Assembly (NCBI GenBank): GCA_028696635.1
Contig: JAQVGR010000064.1
Coordinates: 1-7,604 of the forward strand
Direction of reading: 5' to 3'
DNA: 7,604 bases
Source: Candidatus Krumholzibacteriia bacterium
Lineage (GTDB): Bacteria > Krumholzibacteriota > Krumholzibacteriia > Krumholzibacteriales > Krumholzibacteriaceae
In this document: positions 1-5,840 of the stretch, piece by piece
Position numbering within the stretch: position 1 is the stretch's first letter
Layout of the letters: the number at the start of each line of letters is the position of its first letter
Notes under the pieces: generated by a model
Databases searched by the model: none
Told to the model about the DNA's origin: nothing
The model's input: only the letters and a program-made list of their open reading frames with translations
Made by a program: the position numbers and the translations under genes

Positions 1-520
1 AGATGGCGTGCAGGTCGAAGCGCCGCTTTCCCCACTCGATATGCGCCACCGCCGCATTGAAGTACGCGGTGCGGGGGCCGTCGAGCGGCCCCCCGTCCCA
101 GCAGACGAGCCCCTCGCCGTAGAAGAGGTTCTGGCGGCCGACGGTCAGTCCGAACGGCGTCCCGGCGATCTTCCTCCCCTGGAGGTAGAGGCTCTCCACT
201 ATCACCTCGTCGATCTCGAAATCCCCGTCCTCGTACCCGCGGTTCGACTTCAGCCAGTGCCGGTGCTCGTTGTTGAGCATGAGGTGCAGTCTCCAGTTCT
301 CCGCCGGCCGAAAGTTCCCCCAGAGCTGGGACCGGACGCGGATAGAGCTCCAGTCGTCGGCGGCCTCGCTCGAGAGGTCGAATCCGTTTTCTATGTATTC
401 CTGCCGCACGCGCAGATTGAAACCCCAGTCGAAGAGGCCGCGATCGACCTGCAGATCGGCGGCGGCGGATATCGGGACGAGGATCGCGGCGAGCGCGGCG
501 GCAAGCGAACGAGCGGTCAT
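1..520 (-). CDS. Alginate-export-like outer-membrane beta-barrel protein, N-terminal part (runs off left edge)
   Basis: Reading the minus strand from the ATG at 520 gives 173 codons with no stop up to the window edge, so the C-terminus is missing. An AAAGGAG ribosome site at 525-531 precedes the start with about 4 bases of spacing. Residues 1-21 form a signal peptide (short basic n-region, Ala/Leu-rich core, cleavage likely after Ala-Ala-Ala before Asp22). The mature part has alternating aromatic/charged beta-strand patches (GFNLRVRQEY, RVRSQLWGNF, WRLHLMLNNEHRHW) and the GRQNLFYGEG segment. These are typical of the alginate-export family (PF13372-type porins), whose members are 16- to 18-stranded outer-membrane barrels. 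The substrate cannot be inferred. In this phylum such proteins are often broad anion or sugar porins rather than alginate exporters. The gene is divergent from the subtilase and shares a 198-bp intergenic region with it. Confidence 0.75.
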   Translation of the reverse strand, partial: MTARSLAAALAAILVPISAAADLQVDRGLFDWGFNLRVRQEYIENGFDLSSEAADDWSSIRVRSQLWGNFRPAENWRLHLMLNNEHRHWLKSNRGYEDGDFEIDEVIVESLYLQGRKIAGTPFGLTVGRQNLFYGEGLVCWDGGPLDGPRTAYFNAAVAHIEWGKRRFDLHAI

Positions 521-576
521 GGCACTCCTTTCGACCGGCGGCTCTTCATTAACTGATTCAGCGGCATGACTGTAGC

Positions 577-591
577 CGAAACCGTGTTTCG
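577..591. promoter_or_regulatory. Candidate operator: perfect inverted repeat CGAAAC-CGT-GTTTCG
   Basis: Two perfect 6-base arms (577-582 and 586-591) are separated by 3 bases. The site lies between the divergent porin and subtilase genes, about 20 bases upstream of the AT-rich -10-like patch. A dimeric regulator bound here could affect both genes. The repeat is short enough to occur by chance, and no regulator gene is visible in the window. Confidence 0.3.
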
Positions 592-603
592 CATTCCAGA
601 CAA

Positions 604-618
604 ATATTGTATTATTAT
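604..618 (+). promoter_or_regulatory. AT-rich -10-like patch (TATTAT) for the subtilase gene
   Basis: The only strongly AT-rich stretch in the divergent region contains TATTAT at 610-615 and again at 613-618. Either one is 5 of 6 to the sigma70 -10 consensus. No convincing -35 lies 16-18 bases upstream. On the opposite strand the same patch reads TACAAT (611-606), so it could also serve the porin gene. A plus-strand start near 620 would give a leader of roughly 95-100 bases before the GTG. Confidence 0.35.
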
Positions 619-704
619 GTCAGCGGACTGCTGCGCCACACCCCACCGGCCGGCGCCGCAGCGCTTCCCGCTTGTGCTGACCAGACAGACATATCCGGCG
701 CACC

Positions 705-712
705 GGAAGGAG
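705..712 (+). promoter_or_regulatory. Ribosome binding site fixing the GTG start at 719
   Basis: GGAAGGAG sits 6 bases before the GTG at 719-721, and the codons that follow encode an RR-initiated signal peptide. The frame stays open upstream to an ATG at 566. That stretch has no ribosome site, encodes 51 residues lacking signal-peptide character, and overlaps the AT-rich promoter patch, so the upstream ATG is rejected as the start. Confidence 0.75.
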
Positions 713-718
713 AGCATC

Positions 719-3181
719 GTGAGACGATTCGCCCCTGTAGCCGTTCTGCTGTTTTCCCTCGCTTCCGCCGTTCCCGTGACCGTGAGATCCGCCGCTGCCG
801 GCGCCCCGGTCAATTCGTCCCTGCGGTTTCTCCAGGCGCAGCGGTCCGGGCCGCCGAGGGCCGCGGCGCCCGGCCGGGAGATCCTCGGCTCCGCCGGCGG
901 CGAGACCGTCACCCTCACGGTGAAGTTCGATCACATCCTCTCCGTCTCGGAGATCGCCGGATACGAGGCCCGCGGGATCTCCTTCTTCCGCATCGACGGC
1001 GATGTCGCCCGCACGGGGACGATCTATCCCCTCGCCGCTCCCTGGTCCGAGGTCGAGGGGCTCGGCCAGAGCCGCGAGGTTTTGCGGATCGAGGCCGCCT
1101 GGCGGCCGGCGGTCTTCCCGACCCTCGACGTGTCGCGCCCCCAGGTAGGCGCCGATTCGGCCTGGACCGTCTCCGATCCGCTCGGCTGCCCGATCGCCGG
1201 AGAAGGAAAGCGCGTCGCCGATTTCGACACGGGGATCGACGTCTTTCACCCCTCGTTCTTCAACGCCGACGGCGACACCTTCGACTGGTACGACCTGGAC
1301 ACGAACGGCGCGTTCGATCCCGGCATGGACTACGTCGACCTCAACCGCAACGCGGCCTTCGACTACGGCGAAGTGCTCCGGCTGCGCGACGGGCACATCC
1401 TCGACTACGCCGCGGTCTGGGGAGGCGGCACGCCGGCCAACGCCGACAACGTCTACCAGACGTACTGGGACTGGATCTACGCCGACCTCAACTACAACTA
1501 CCAGCGGGACTTCGGCCCGGCCGCCGGGTACGGCGACGCCGATCCGGGATTCGGCGAGCCGATCTTCATCGCCCTCGACGACAACGGCAACGGCGTCCTC
1601 GACATCGGCGAGCGGCTGGTGCAGCTCGGCACCTCGAAGATAGCAGCCACCGTCGGCGCCGGCCCGACCGAGTACGTGCGCGGAGTCGACCTCGCGTACT
1701 CCGAGGACGACGCGAACGGCCACGGCACCGCCGTGATGGGGATCGTCGCCGGCGGGACGCGCGGGAGGCACCGCTTCTGCGGGATCGCCCCCGAAGCCGA
1801 GCTGCTCGCCGGGTACTTCTTCAGCGGCGTGCCGATCTCCTACCTCGTCCCGTGGGCCCGCTCGCACGGGGCGGATGTGATGCTGTACGAGTTCGGCGGG
1901 TTCGTCTTCGATTTCCTCGACGGCTCGTCGCTCGACGAGGAGCTGATCGCGCTGGAGAACGAGACGATCATTCAGATCACCCCCTCGGGAAACCTCGCCA
2001 GGGGGAACAAGCACGCGATCGCCACCGTGCCGGCCGGCGGCGGCGCGGCGCTCCCCGTGACCGCGTCGCCGTACGGGGGCGATCTCTCCGCCCTCTGGTG
2101 GACGACGCTCTGGACGACCTCGATCGGCGATCTGTCCTTCACCCTGCAGAGCCCGCTCGGCGGCTCCATCGCCCTCTCCGGCGGGGACCAGTACGTGAAC
2201 GCCTTCTACGTGTGGAGCGACACCGACACGAGCCCGCGCGGCACCTGCAAGCTCGACATCTATATCGACCGCAACACGAACGTTTCGGTCAACGGCCAGT
2301 GGCGGCTCGCCGTCGCCAACGCGACCGGCTCGGCGATCGAGGTGATCAGCAACGTCGCCGACGACCTCTCGTCGTGGGCGGGCGGAGCGGAGTTCACCGG
2401 CTACGCGACCAACGACCGGAACGTGACCTGGCCGGCGACGGCCGACAGCGCCTTCTGCAACGGCTCGTACTCGACGCGCGGGTTCGAGGGGTACGGCGGG
2501 GTCGGCGGCGGCTCGATCCCCGCGGGCGAGCTGAGCGCCTTCAGCGGGCGCGGCGCCCGCATAGACGGGAAGCACCTGCTCGACATCGTCTCTCCGGGGA
2601 ACTACGACGTCTACTCGACGATGTCGCACACGACATCCAACAACTACCCGCTCGGCTCGTACCGGCAGTTCAGCGGGACGAGCGCGGCGGGACCGCACGT
2701 CGCCGCCGCGGCGGCGCTCGTGCAGCAGGCCTTCCCCGGCGCGAGCATGCACGAGGTCGAATGGCTGCTCGCCTCGCACGCCCTCGCCGACGGATTCACC
2801 GGCGCGGTCTACAACGACTGGTGGGGGTACGGGAAGCTGCGGATCCTCGGAGCGATCGGGGTGTGGACCGACGTCGAGGAGATGGCGGACGGACGGATGG
2901 CCCCGCGCCTGCTTCTCGACCGGAACTGGCCGAACCCGTTCAACCCGGTCACCTGGATCCCGTTCTACCTCCCCCGGGACGGGCAGGCGAGCGTGCGGAT
3001 CTACGATGCGCGCGGCGGGCTGATCAGGACGATACGCGACACGTGGATGAACGGGGGGGCGCACAGCGTCCTCTGGGACGGGACCGATTCGCGCGGGCGC
3101 GGCGTCGCCTCGGGGGTCTACTTCTGCGTGCTCTCGCAGGGGGGCGAGAAGCAGACTCGCAAGCTTGTGCTGTTGCGATAG
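719..3181 (+). CDS. Secreted S8-family (subtilisin-like) serine peptidase with FCB-type C-terminal sorting tail
   Basis: This is an 820-residue exported endopeptidase. Residues 1-27 form a signal peptide starting from GTG. Residues about 60-135 look like an inhibitor_I9-type propeptide. The catalytic set is complete: Asp170 (DTGID), His335 (NGHGTAVMGIVAG), oxyanion Asn425 (TPSGN) and Ser655 (GTSAAGPHVA). The Asp-to-His distance is 165 residues and Asn-to-Ser 230, against about 32 and 66 in subtilisin, so the core carries two large insertions. The first (residues 192-298) holds four Asp/Asn loops that look calcium-binding. The second (about 454-550) resembles a proprotein-convertase P-domain (GDLSFTLQSP, then NGQWRLAVAN). 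Residues about 731-820 are a FlgD-like Ig/type-IX-style tail (NWPNPFNP ... KLVLLR). The gene ends in TAG exactly after the tail. The class is firm; the cleavage specificity is not visible. Confidence 0.93.
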   Translation: MRRFAPVAVLLFSLASAVPVTVRSAAAGAPVNSSLRFLQAQRSGPPRAAAPGREILGSAGGETVTLTVKFDHILSVSEIAGYEARGISFFRIDGDVARTGTIYPLAAPWSEVEGLGQSREVLRIEAAWRPAVFPTLDVSRPQVGADSAWTVSDPLGCPIAGEGKRVADFDTGIDVFHPSFFNADGDTFDWYDLDTNGAFDPGMDYVDLNRNAAFDYGEVLRLRDGHILDYAAVWGGGTPANADNVYQTYWDWIYADLNYNYQRDFGPAAGYGDADPGFGEPIFIALDDNGNGVLDIGERLVQLGTSKIAATVGAGPTEYVRGVDLAYSEDDANGHGTAVMGIVAGGTRGRHRFCGIAPEAELLAGYFFSGVPISYLVPWARSHGADVMLYEFGGFVFDFLDGSSLDEELIALENETIIQITPSGNLARGNKHAIATVPAGGGAALPVTASPYGGDLSALWWTTLWTTSIGDLSFTLQSPLGGSIALSGGDQYVNAFYVWSDTDTSPRGTCKLDIYIDRNTNVSVNGQWRLAVANATGSAIEVISNVADDLSSWAGGAEFTGYATNDRNVTWPATADSAFCNGSYSTRGFEGYGGVGGGSIPAGELSAFSGRGARIDGKHLLDIVSPGNYDVYSTMSHTTSNNYPLGSYRQFSGTSAAGPHVAAAAALVQQAFPGASMHEVEWLLASHALADGFTGAVYNDWWGYGKLRILGAIGVWTDVEEMADGRMAPRLLLDRNWPNPFNPVTWIPFYLPRDGQASVRIYDARGGLIRTIRDTWMNGGAHSVLWDGTDSRGRGVASGVYFCVLSQGGEKQTRKLVLLR
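2906..3178 (+). other. C-terminal FlgD-like Ig / type-IX-style sorting domain of the subtilase
   Basis: The last about 90 residues begin with the NWPNPFNP hallmark. They continue with the SVRIYDARGGLIRTI strand, the HSVLWDGTDSRGRGVASGVYF core and a basic end, KLVLLR. This is the pattern of FlgD-Ig (PF13860) and type-A T9SS sorting tails. In Bacteroidetes such tails direct passage through the type IX machinery. Whether this lineage has that machinery cannot be seen from the window. Confidence 0.85.
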
Positions 3182-3214
3182 TTGAAAAAACGGTCCGGAG
3201 GGCGCGTAAAAATC

Positions 3215-3243
3215 TTGAGCCCCGGCCGGCGAAAAAATATAAT
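3215..3243 (+). promoter_or_regulatory. Sigma70-like promoter TTGAGC-17 bp-TATAAT in the subtilase/gingipain spacer
   Basis: TTGAGC at 3215-3220 (first four bases consensus) is followed after exactly 17 bases by a perfect TATAAT at 3238-3243. An A-rich patch (3208-3212) sits just upstream of the -35. The expected transcription start is about 3249-3251, which coincides with the first paired bases of the double hairpin. The match is strong for a GC-rich background. Activity is inferred. Confidence 0.65.
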
Positions 3244-3248
3244 TCGGT

Positions 3249-3331
3249 ATCCCCTGAGGCGAAGGTCGGGACCTTCCGGGTAACCTCTGGGGTAGGGGAG
3301 GCGTGAGCAGGACACGTCTCCCCGCTTTATT
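3249..3331 (+). ncRNA. Candidate structured small RNA or 5' leader (two tandem hairpins), class unknown
   Basis: Hairpin 1 pairs 3248-3249 with 3293-3294, 3251-3254 (CCCC) with 3289-3292 (GGGG), and 3256-3259 (GAGG) with 3284-3287 (CCTC). It has a U-U mismatch (3255/3288) and encloses an inner stem GAAGGT (3261-3266) / ACCTTC (3271-3276) with loop CGGG. Hairpin 2 starts at the very next base: 3295-3305 pairs with 3313-3323 over 11 bp including one G-U, with a 7-base loop AGCAGGA. A perfect -10 lies just upstream, so the transcript would begin at the base of hairpin 1 and end about 83 bases later in the U-rich tract after hairpin 2. The region shows no coding character. It could instead be an attenuator leader of the downstream peptidase gene or a dispersed palindromic repeat. 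Confidence 0.45.
3295..3331 (+). terminator. Intrinsic-terminator-like hairpin (11-bp stem, 7-base loop, U-rich tail)
   Basis: The stem GGGGAGGCGTG / CACGTCTCCCC is followed by GC and then TTTATT. Stem strength fits a Rho-independent terminator, but the U tract is interrupted by an A and begins two bases after the stem. It would end the predicted small RNA, or read-through from the subtilase gene, about 50-60 bases before the gingipain-like gene. Confidence 0.45.
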
Positions 3332-3375
3332 GCCGCACCCGGCCGCACTCCTCGCTGTCCCGCGTCGGGGATATC

Positions 3376-3384
3376 TGCTATAAT
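3376..3384 (+). promoter_or_regulatory. Extended -10 promoter TGC-TATAAT overlapping the first ATG of the C25 peptidase
   Basis: TG at 3376-3377, one base, then a perfect TATAAT at 3379-3384 make a consensus extended -10 element, which can work with a poor -35 (CTGTCC at 3355-3360 is weak). The expected +1 is 3391 or 3392. That coincides with the ATG at 3392, so the transcript would be leaderless. The ATG at 3383 lies inside the -10 and would not be in this transcript. Confidence 0.55.
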
Positions 3385-3391
3385 GAGTCGG

Positions 3392-5773
3392 ATGATGAAA
3401 CGATTTCTTCCCGCAGCGACTTCCATCCTTCTGACGGCGGTCATCTGCGCCTGCGCGGCGCGGGCCAGCGAGGTGCGCGTCACATATCGCTTCGACTCCC
3501 CGAGGATAGAGCCAGCGGGGGGCGGCTTCTCGCGCCTCGTCTTCCCCGCCACCGTGCAGGCGGGTCCGCGCGGAGAGCCGAGCCTCCCGTTCCGCGGGGC
3601 GGCAGTGCTGCTCCCCCCGGGCGAATCGGTCGCCGCGGTCCGTCTCGAGCGGCGCCGGTGGACCGCCATCGGCGAAGCGGTGCGTCTGTACCCGCGGCAG
3701 GACCCCGTGCCGGCCCTCGATCTCCCGATCGACGCGGGCGAGCGGCCGCCGCTGATACGCGAGGAGGTCTACGCCGCGGACCGGTGGATCAGCCCCCCCG
3801 ACGGGCGATTCCGGACGCAGTACCTGTGCGGCCACCCGGTCGCCGCGGGGGCCTTTTCCCCCGCCGCCTGCAACCCGGGGACCGGCGAGGCAGGCTGGTA
3901 CGCAGAGATCGAGATCGTGATCGAGACCGCCGCCTCGAGCGAGGCGGCCGATGCGCGCCGCCTGCTGAGGAACGATGAAAAGACGCTGGCGCGACTGGCC
4001 TCGCTGGTCGACAATCCGGAACGAGTTGAAGCGATCCCCGCCGATCCGCGGCGGGCCCCCGCAGCCGTGCAGTACGATCTCGCGATCATAACGCGGGAGA
4101 TCCATCTCGACGAATTCACCGCGCTCGCGGAGTATTACGAGCGGCGAGGCGTGCGGACGATCGTCTCGCCGGTCGAGGAGATCGAGCCGGCATATCCGGG
4201 TCTCGACACGCAGGACGACATCCGCAGGCATATCGAGTTCCTCTATACCGCGCACGGGATCACCCACGTCCTGCTCGCCGGCGACAGCGACGGCGGCCTG
4301 AGCGACGTGCCGCACCGCGGTCTCTACCGCGCCGTGCAGTCGTCGGGGCTCTACGAGGACGAGGGGATCCCCGCCGACCTCTACTACGCCGCCCTCGACG
4401 GGAACTGGAACGGCGACGGCGACTCGCGCTGGGGCGAGCCGGGGGAGGACGACCTCTACGCCGAGGTCGCGATCGGCCGCGCCCCGATCGACTCGCCGGC
4501 CGAGATCGCCGCCTTCATCGCCAAGACGATCGCCTACCAGCAGACCCCCGTCGCATCGCAGTGCCGCTCGGCCCTGCTGCTCGGAGAGAAGCTCTACGAG
4601 AATCCGCTCACCTGGGGCGGGGACGAGATGGACCAGCTGATCGGTATGTGCGACGCCCACGGATTCGCCACGACCGGCCTGCCGCCGGGGTTCGACATCG
4701 CGAAGTACTACGACCGCGACCTCGGGAGCTGGTCGAAGGAATCGGTCTTCGCCGAGGTGAGCGCGGGGGTACACTGGCTCTTCCACTCGGGGCACTCGAA
4801 CTACAACTACGTGATGCGGATGGTCTCCGGCGACGTCAATGCGACGAATTTCACCAATGACGGGATCGGCGCCACCTTCCCGATCGTCTACACATACGGG
4901 TGCATCGCGGGCGGGTTCGACTACAACGACTGCATCGGCGAGGCGATCGTCTCGGGGCAGACCTTCGCGAGCGCCTTCATCGGAAACTCGCGCTACGGCT
5001 GGTTCACAGAGGGGACGACCAACGGCCCCTCTCATCATTTCCAGCGCGAGTTCCTCGACGCGGTCTTCGGTGAGGGGATCACCACGCTCGGCGAGGCGAA
5101 CGGCCGATCGAAGGACGAGACGGTCCCGTTCGTCGACCTCCCCGACGAGTACGAGCCGGGCGCCCACCGCTGGTGCTTCTACTGCCTCAACCTGCTCGGC
5201 GACCCGATGATGGACGCCTGGACCGACACGCCGACCGCGATGAGCGTGAGCCACGGGGGAACGATCGACCGGGGCGACACGGCGCTGGCCGTCTCGACCG
5301 GCACCCCCGGCGCGCGGGGAGCCCTTTCCTACGGCGGGGACTGCCTCGGCACGGCGCTCGCGGACGGGGCCGGCGGGATCCTGATCGTCCTCGCCCGGGC
5401 GATCCCCCAGGAAACGGATTCGCTCGACCTGGTCGTCACCGTGCACAACCGCCTCCCGTACGAGGCCCGCATCGCGGTCACCGATCTCACCGGCTCGGGG
5501 CCGCGCGCGCCGCGCCTCGCCCTCTTCCAGAACGTCCCGAACCCGTTCAACCCCGCGACGACGATACGGTTCACGGCCGCGCGCCCCGGGCCGGTCGACC
5601 TACGCGTCTACGACGTCGCCGGGCGGGAGGTCGCCCGCCTCGTCGACGGGCACCGGGACGCCGGAGCGCACGAGGTCCTATGGCGCGCAGAGGGGATCGC
5701 CGGCGGGGTCTACTTCTACGTCCTTCGCGCCGGGGGACGGACGATCAGCCGCAAGGCCGTGCTGCTGAGATGA
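3392..5773 (+). CDS. Gingipain-like C25-family cysteine peptidase, secreted, with FCB-type C-terminal sorting tail
   Basis: This is a 793-residue exported endopeptidase. An in-frame ATG at 3383 would add three residues. I chose 3392 because no Shine-Dalgarno precedes either ATG and the upstream -10 predicts transcription starting at 3391/3392. Residues 1-25 are a signal peptide (MMKRFLPA..., cleavage near ARA|S). Residues about 30-220 resemble the C25 propeptide (GEPSLPFRGAAVLLPPG). The catalytic domain, about 227-612, has the family segments LLAGDSDGG, a metal-loop-like stretch D-x-N-x-N-G-D-G-D ... WGEPGED (336-351), HSGH with catalytic His468, and TYGCIAGGFDY with catalytic Cys504. The His-Cys spacing of 36 is close to that of gingipains. 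Residues about 613-700 fit the Ig-like Peptidase_C25_C domain, and about 708-793 are the sorting tail (NVPNPFNP ... KAVLLR). Arg or Lys specificity cannot be read off. It follows the subtilase in the same direction. Confidence 0.92.
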   Translation: MMKRFLPAATSILLTAVICACAARASEVRVTYRFDSPRIEPAGGGFSRLVFPATVQAGPRGEPSLPFRGAAVLLPPGESVAAVRLERRRWTAIGEAVRLYPRQDPVPALDLPIDAGERPPLIREEVYAADRWISPPDGRFRTQYLCGHPVAAGAFSPAACNPGTGEAGWYAEIEIVIETAASSEAADARRLLRNDEKTLARLASLVDNPERVEAIPADPRRAPAAVQYDLAIITREIHLDEFTALAEYYERRGVRTIVSPVEEIEPAYPGLDTQDDIRRHIEFLYTAHGITHVLLAGDSDGGLSDVPHRGLYRAVQSSGLYEDEGIPADLYYAALDGNWNGDGDSRWGEPGEDDLYAEVAIGRAPIDSPAEIAAFIAKTIAYQQTPVASQCRSALLLGEKLYENPLTWGGDEMDQLIGMCDAHGFATTGLPPGFDIAKYYDRDLGSWSKESVFAEVSAGVHWLFHSGHSNYNYVMRMVSGDVNATNFTNDGIGATFPIVYTYGCIAGGFDYNDCIGEAIVSGQTFASAFIGNSRYGWFTEGTTNGPSHHFQREFLDAVFGEGITTLGEANGRSKDETVPFVDLPDEYEPGAHRWCFYCLNLLGDPMMDAWTDTPTAMSVSHGGTIDRGDTALAVSTGTPGARGALSYGGDCLGTALADGAGGILIVLARAIPQETDSLDLVVTVHNRLPYEARIAVTDLTGSGPRAPRLALFQNVPNPFNPATTIRFTAARPGPVDLRVYDVAGREVARLVDGHRDAGAHEVLWRAEGIAGGVYFYVLRAGGRTISRKAVLLR
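5513..5770 (+). other. C-terminal FlgD-like Ig / type-IX-style sorting domain of the C25 peptidase
   Basis: The last about 86 residues repeat the architecture of the subtilase tail: N-V-PNPFNP, then VDLRVYDVAGREVARL, HEVLWRAEGIAGGVYFYVL, and the end KAVLLR (the subtilase has KLVLLR). The two tails are clearly related but diverged between motifs, so they are not a recent duplication. This supports delivery of both enzymes by the same route. Confidence 0.85.
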
Positions 5774-5793
5774 TCAAGGGGTCCAGCCGGATC

Positions 5794-5832
5794 TATATTG
5801 TCTAACAGGGAACGTGGCGACACGAAGGGGGA
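5794..5832 (+). promoter_or_regulatory. Possible promoter and short leader of the CorA-like gene
   Basis: TATATT at 5794-5799 is the only AT-rich hexamer in the 67-bp gap. No good -35 is present (TGATCA at 5771-5776 is weak). Downstream, CGTG-GCGA-CACG (5813-5824) can form a 4-bp stem capped by a GNRA-type loop, and it ends just before the AAGGGGG ribosome site (5825-5831). The gene may instead be co-transcribed from the C25 peptidase. Confidence 0.25.
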
Positions 5833-5840
5833 CGGGAGAG

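Noticed and set aside
8..556. A plus-strand frame opposite the partial porin gene.
   Set aside because: The minus strand has a signal peptide, a strong ribosome site and barrel-like sequence. The plus-strand product has none of these.
566..718. N-terminal extension of the subtilase from the ATG at 566.
   Set aside because: There is no ribosome site, the encoded residues are not signal-peptide-like, and the segment contains the promoter-like AT patch. The GTG at 719 with GGAAGGAG is far better.
607..3306. A second plus-strand open frame of about 900 codons overlapping the subtilase.
   Set aside because: It is an Arg/Pro-rich low-complexity translation typical of an off-frame read in GC-rich DNA, with no recognisable domain.
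3249..3331. c-di-GMP-I (GEMM) riboswitch or small SRP RNA.
   Set aside because: Fragments such as GAAGGTCGGGAC and GGGTAACC recall GEMM, but the invariant GCAAAGC and tetraloop-receptor parts are missing. The GGAA loop and AGCAG bulge arrangement of SRP RNA is not present either.
620..5446. An open minus-strand frame of about 1,600 codons running antisense through both peptidase genes and the spacer.
   Set aside because: Its product is rich in Arg/Gly/Val/Asp with no family motifs. It crosses the promoter and hairpin region and is explained by the G/C-biased third positions of the two real plus-strand genes, which show complete catalytic motifs.
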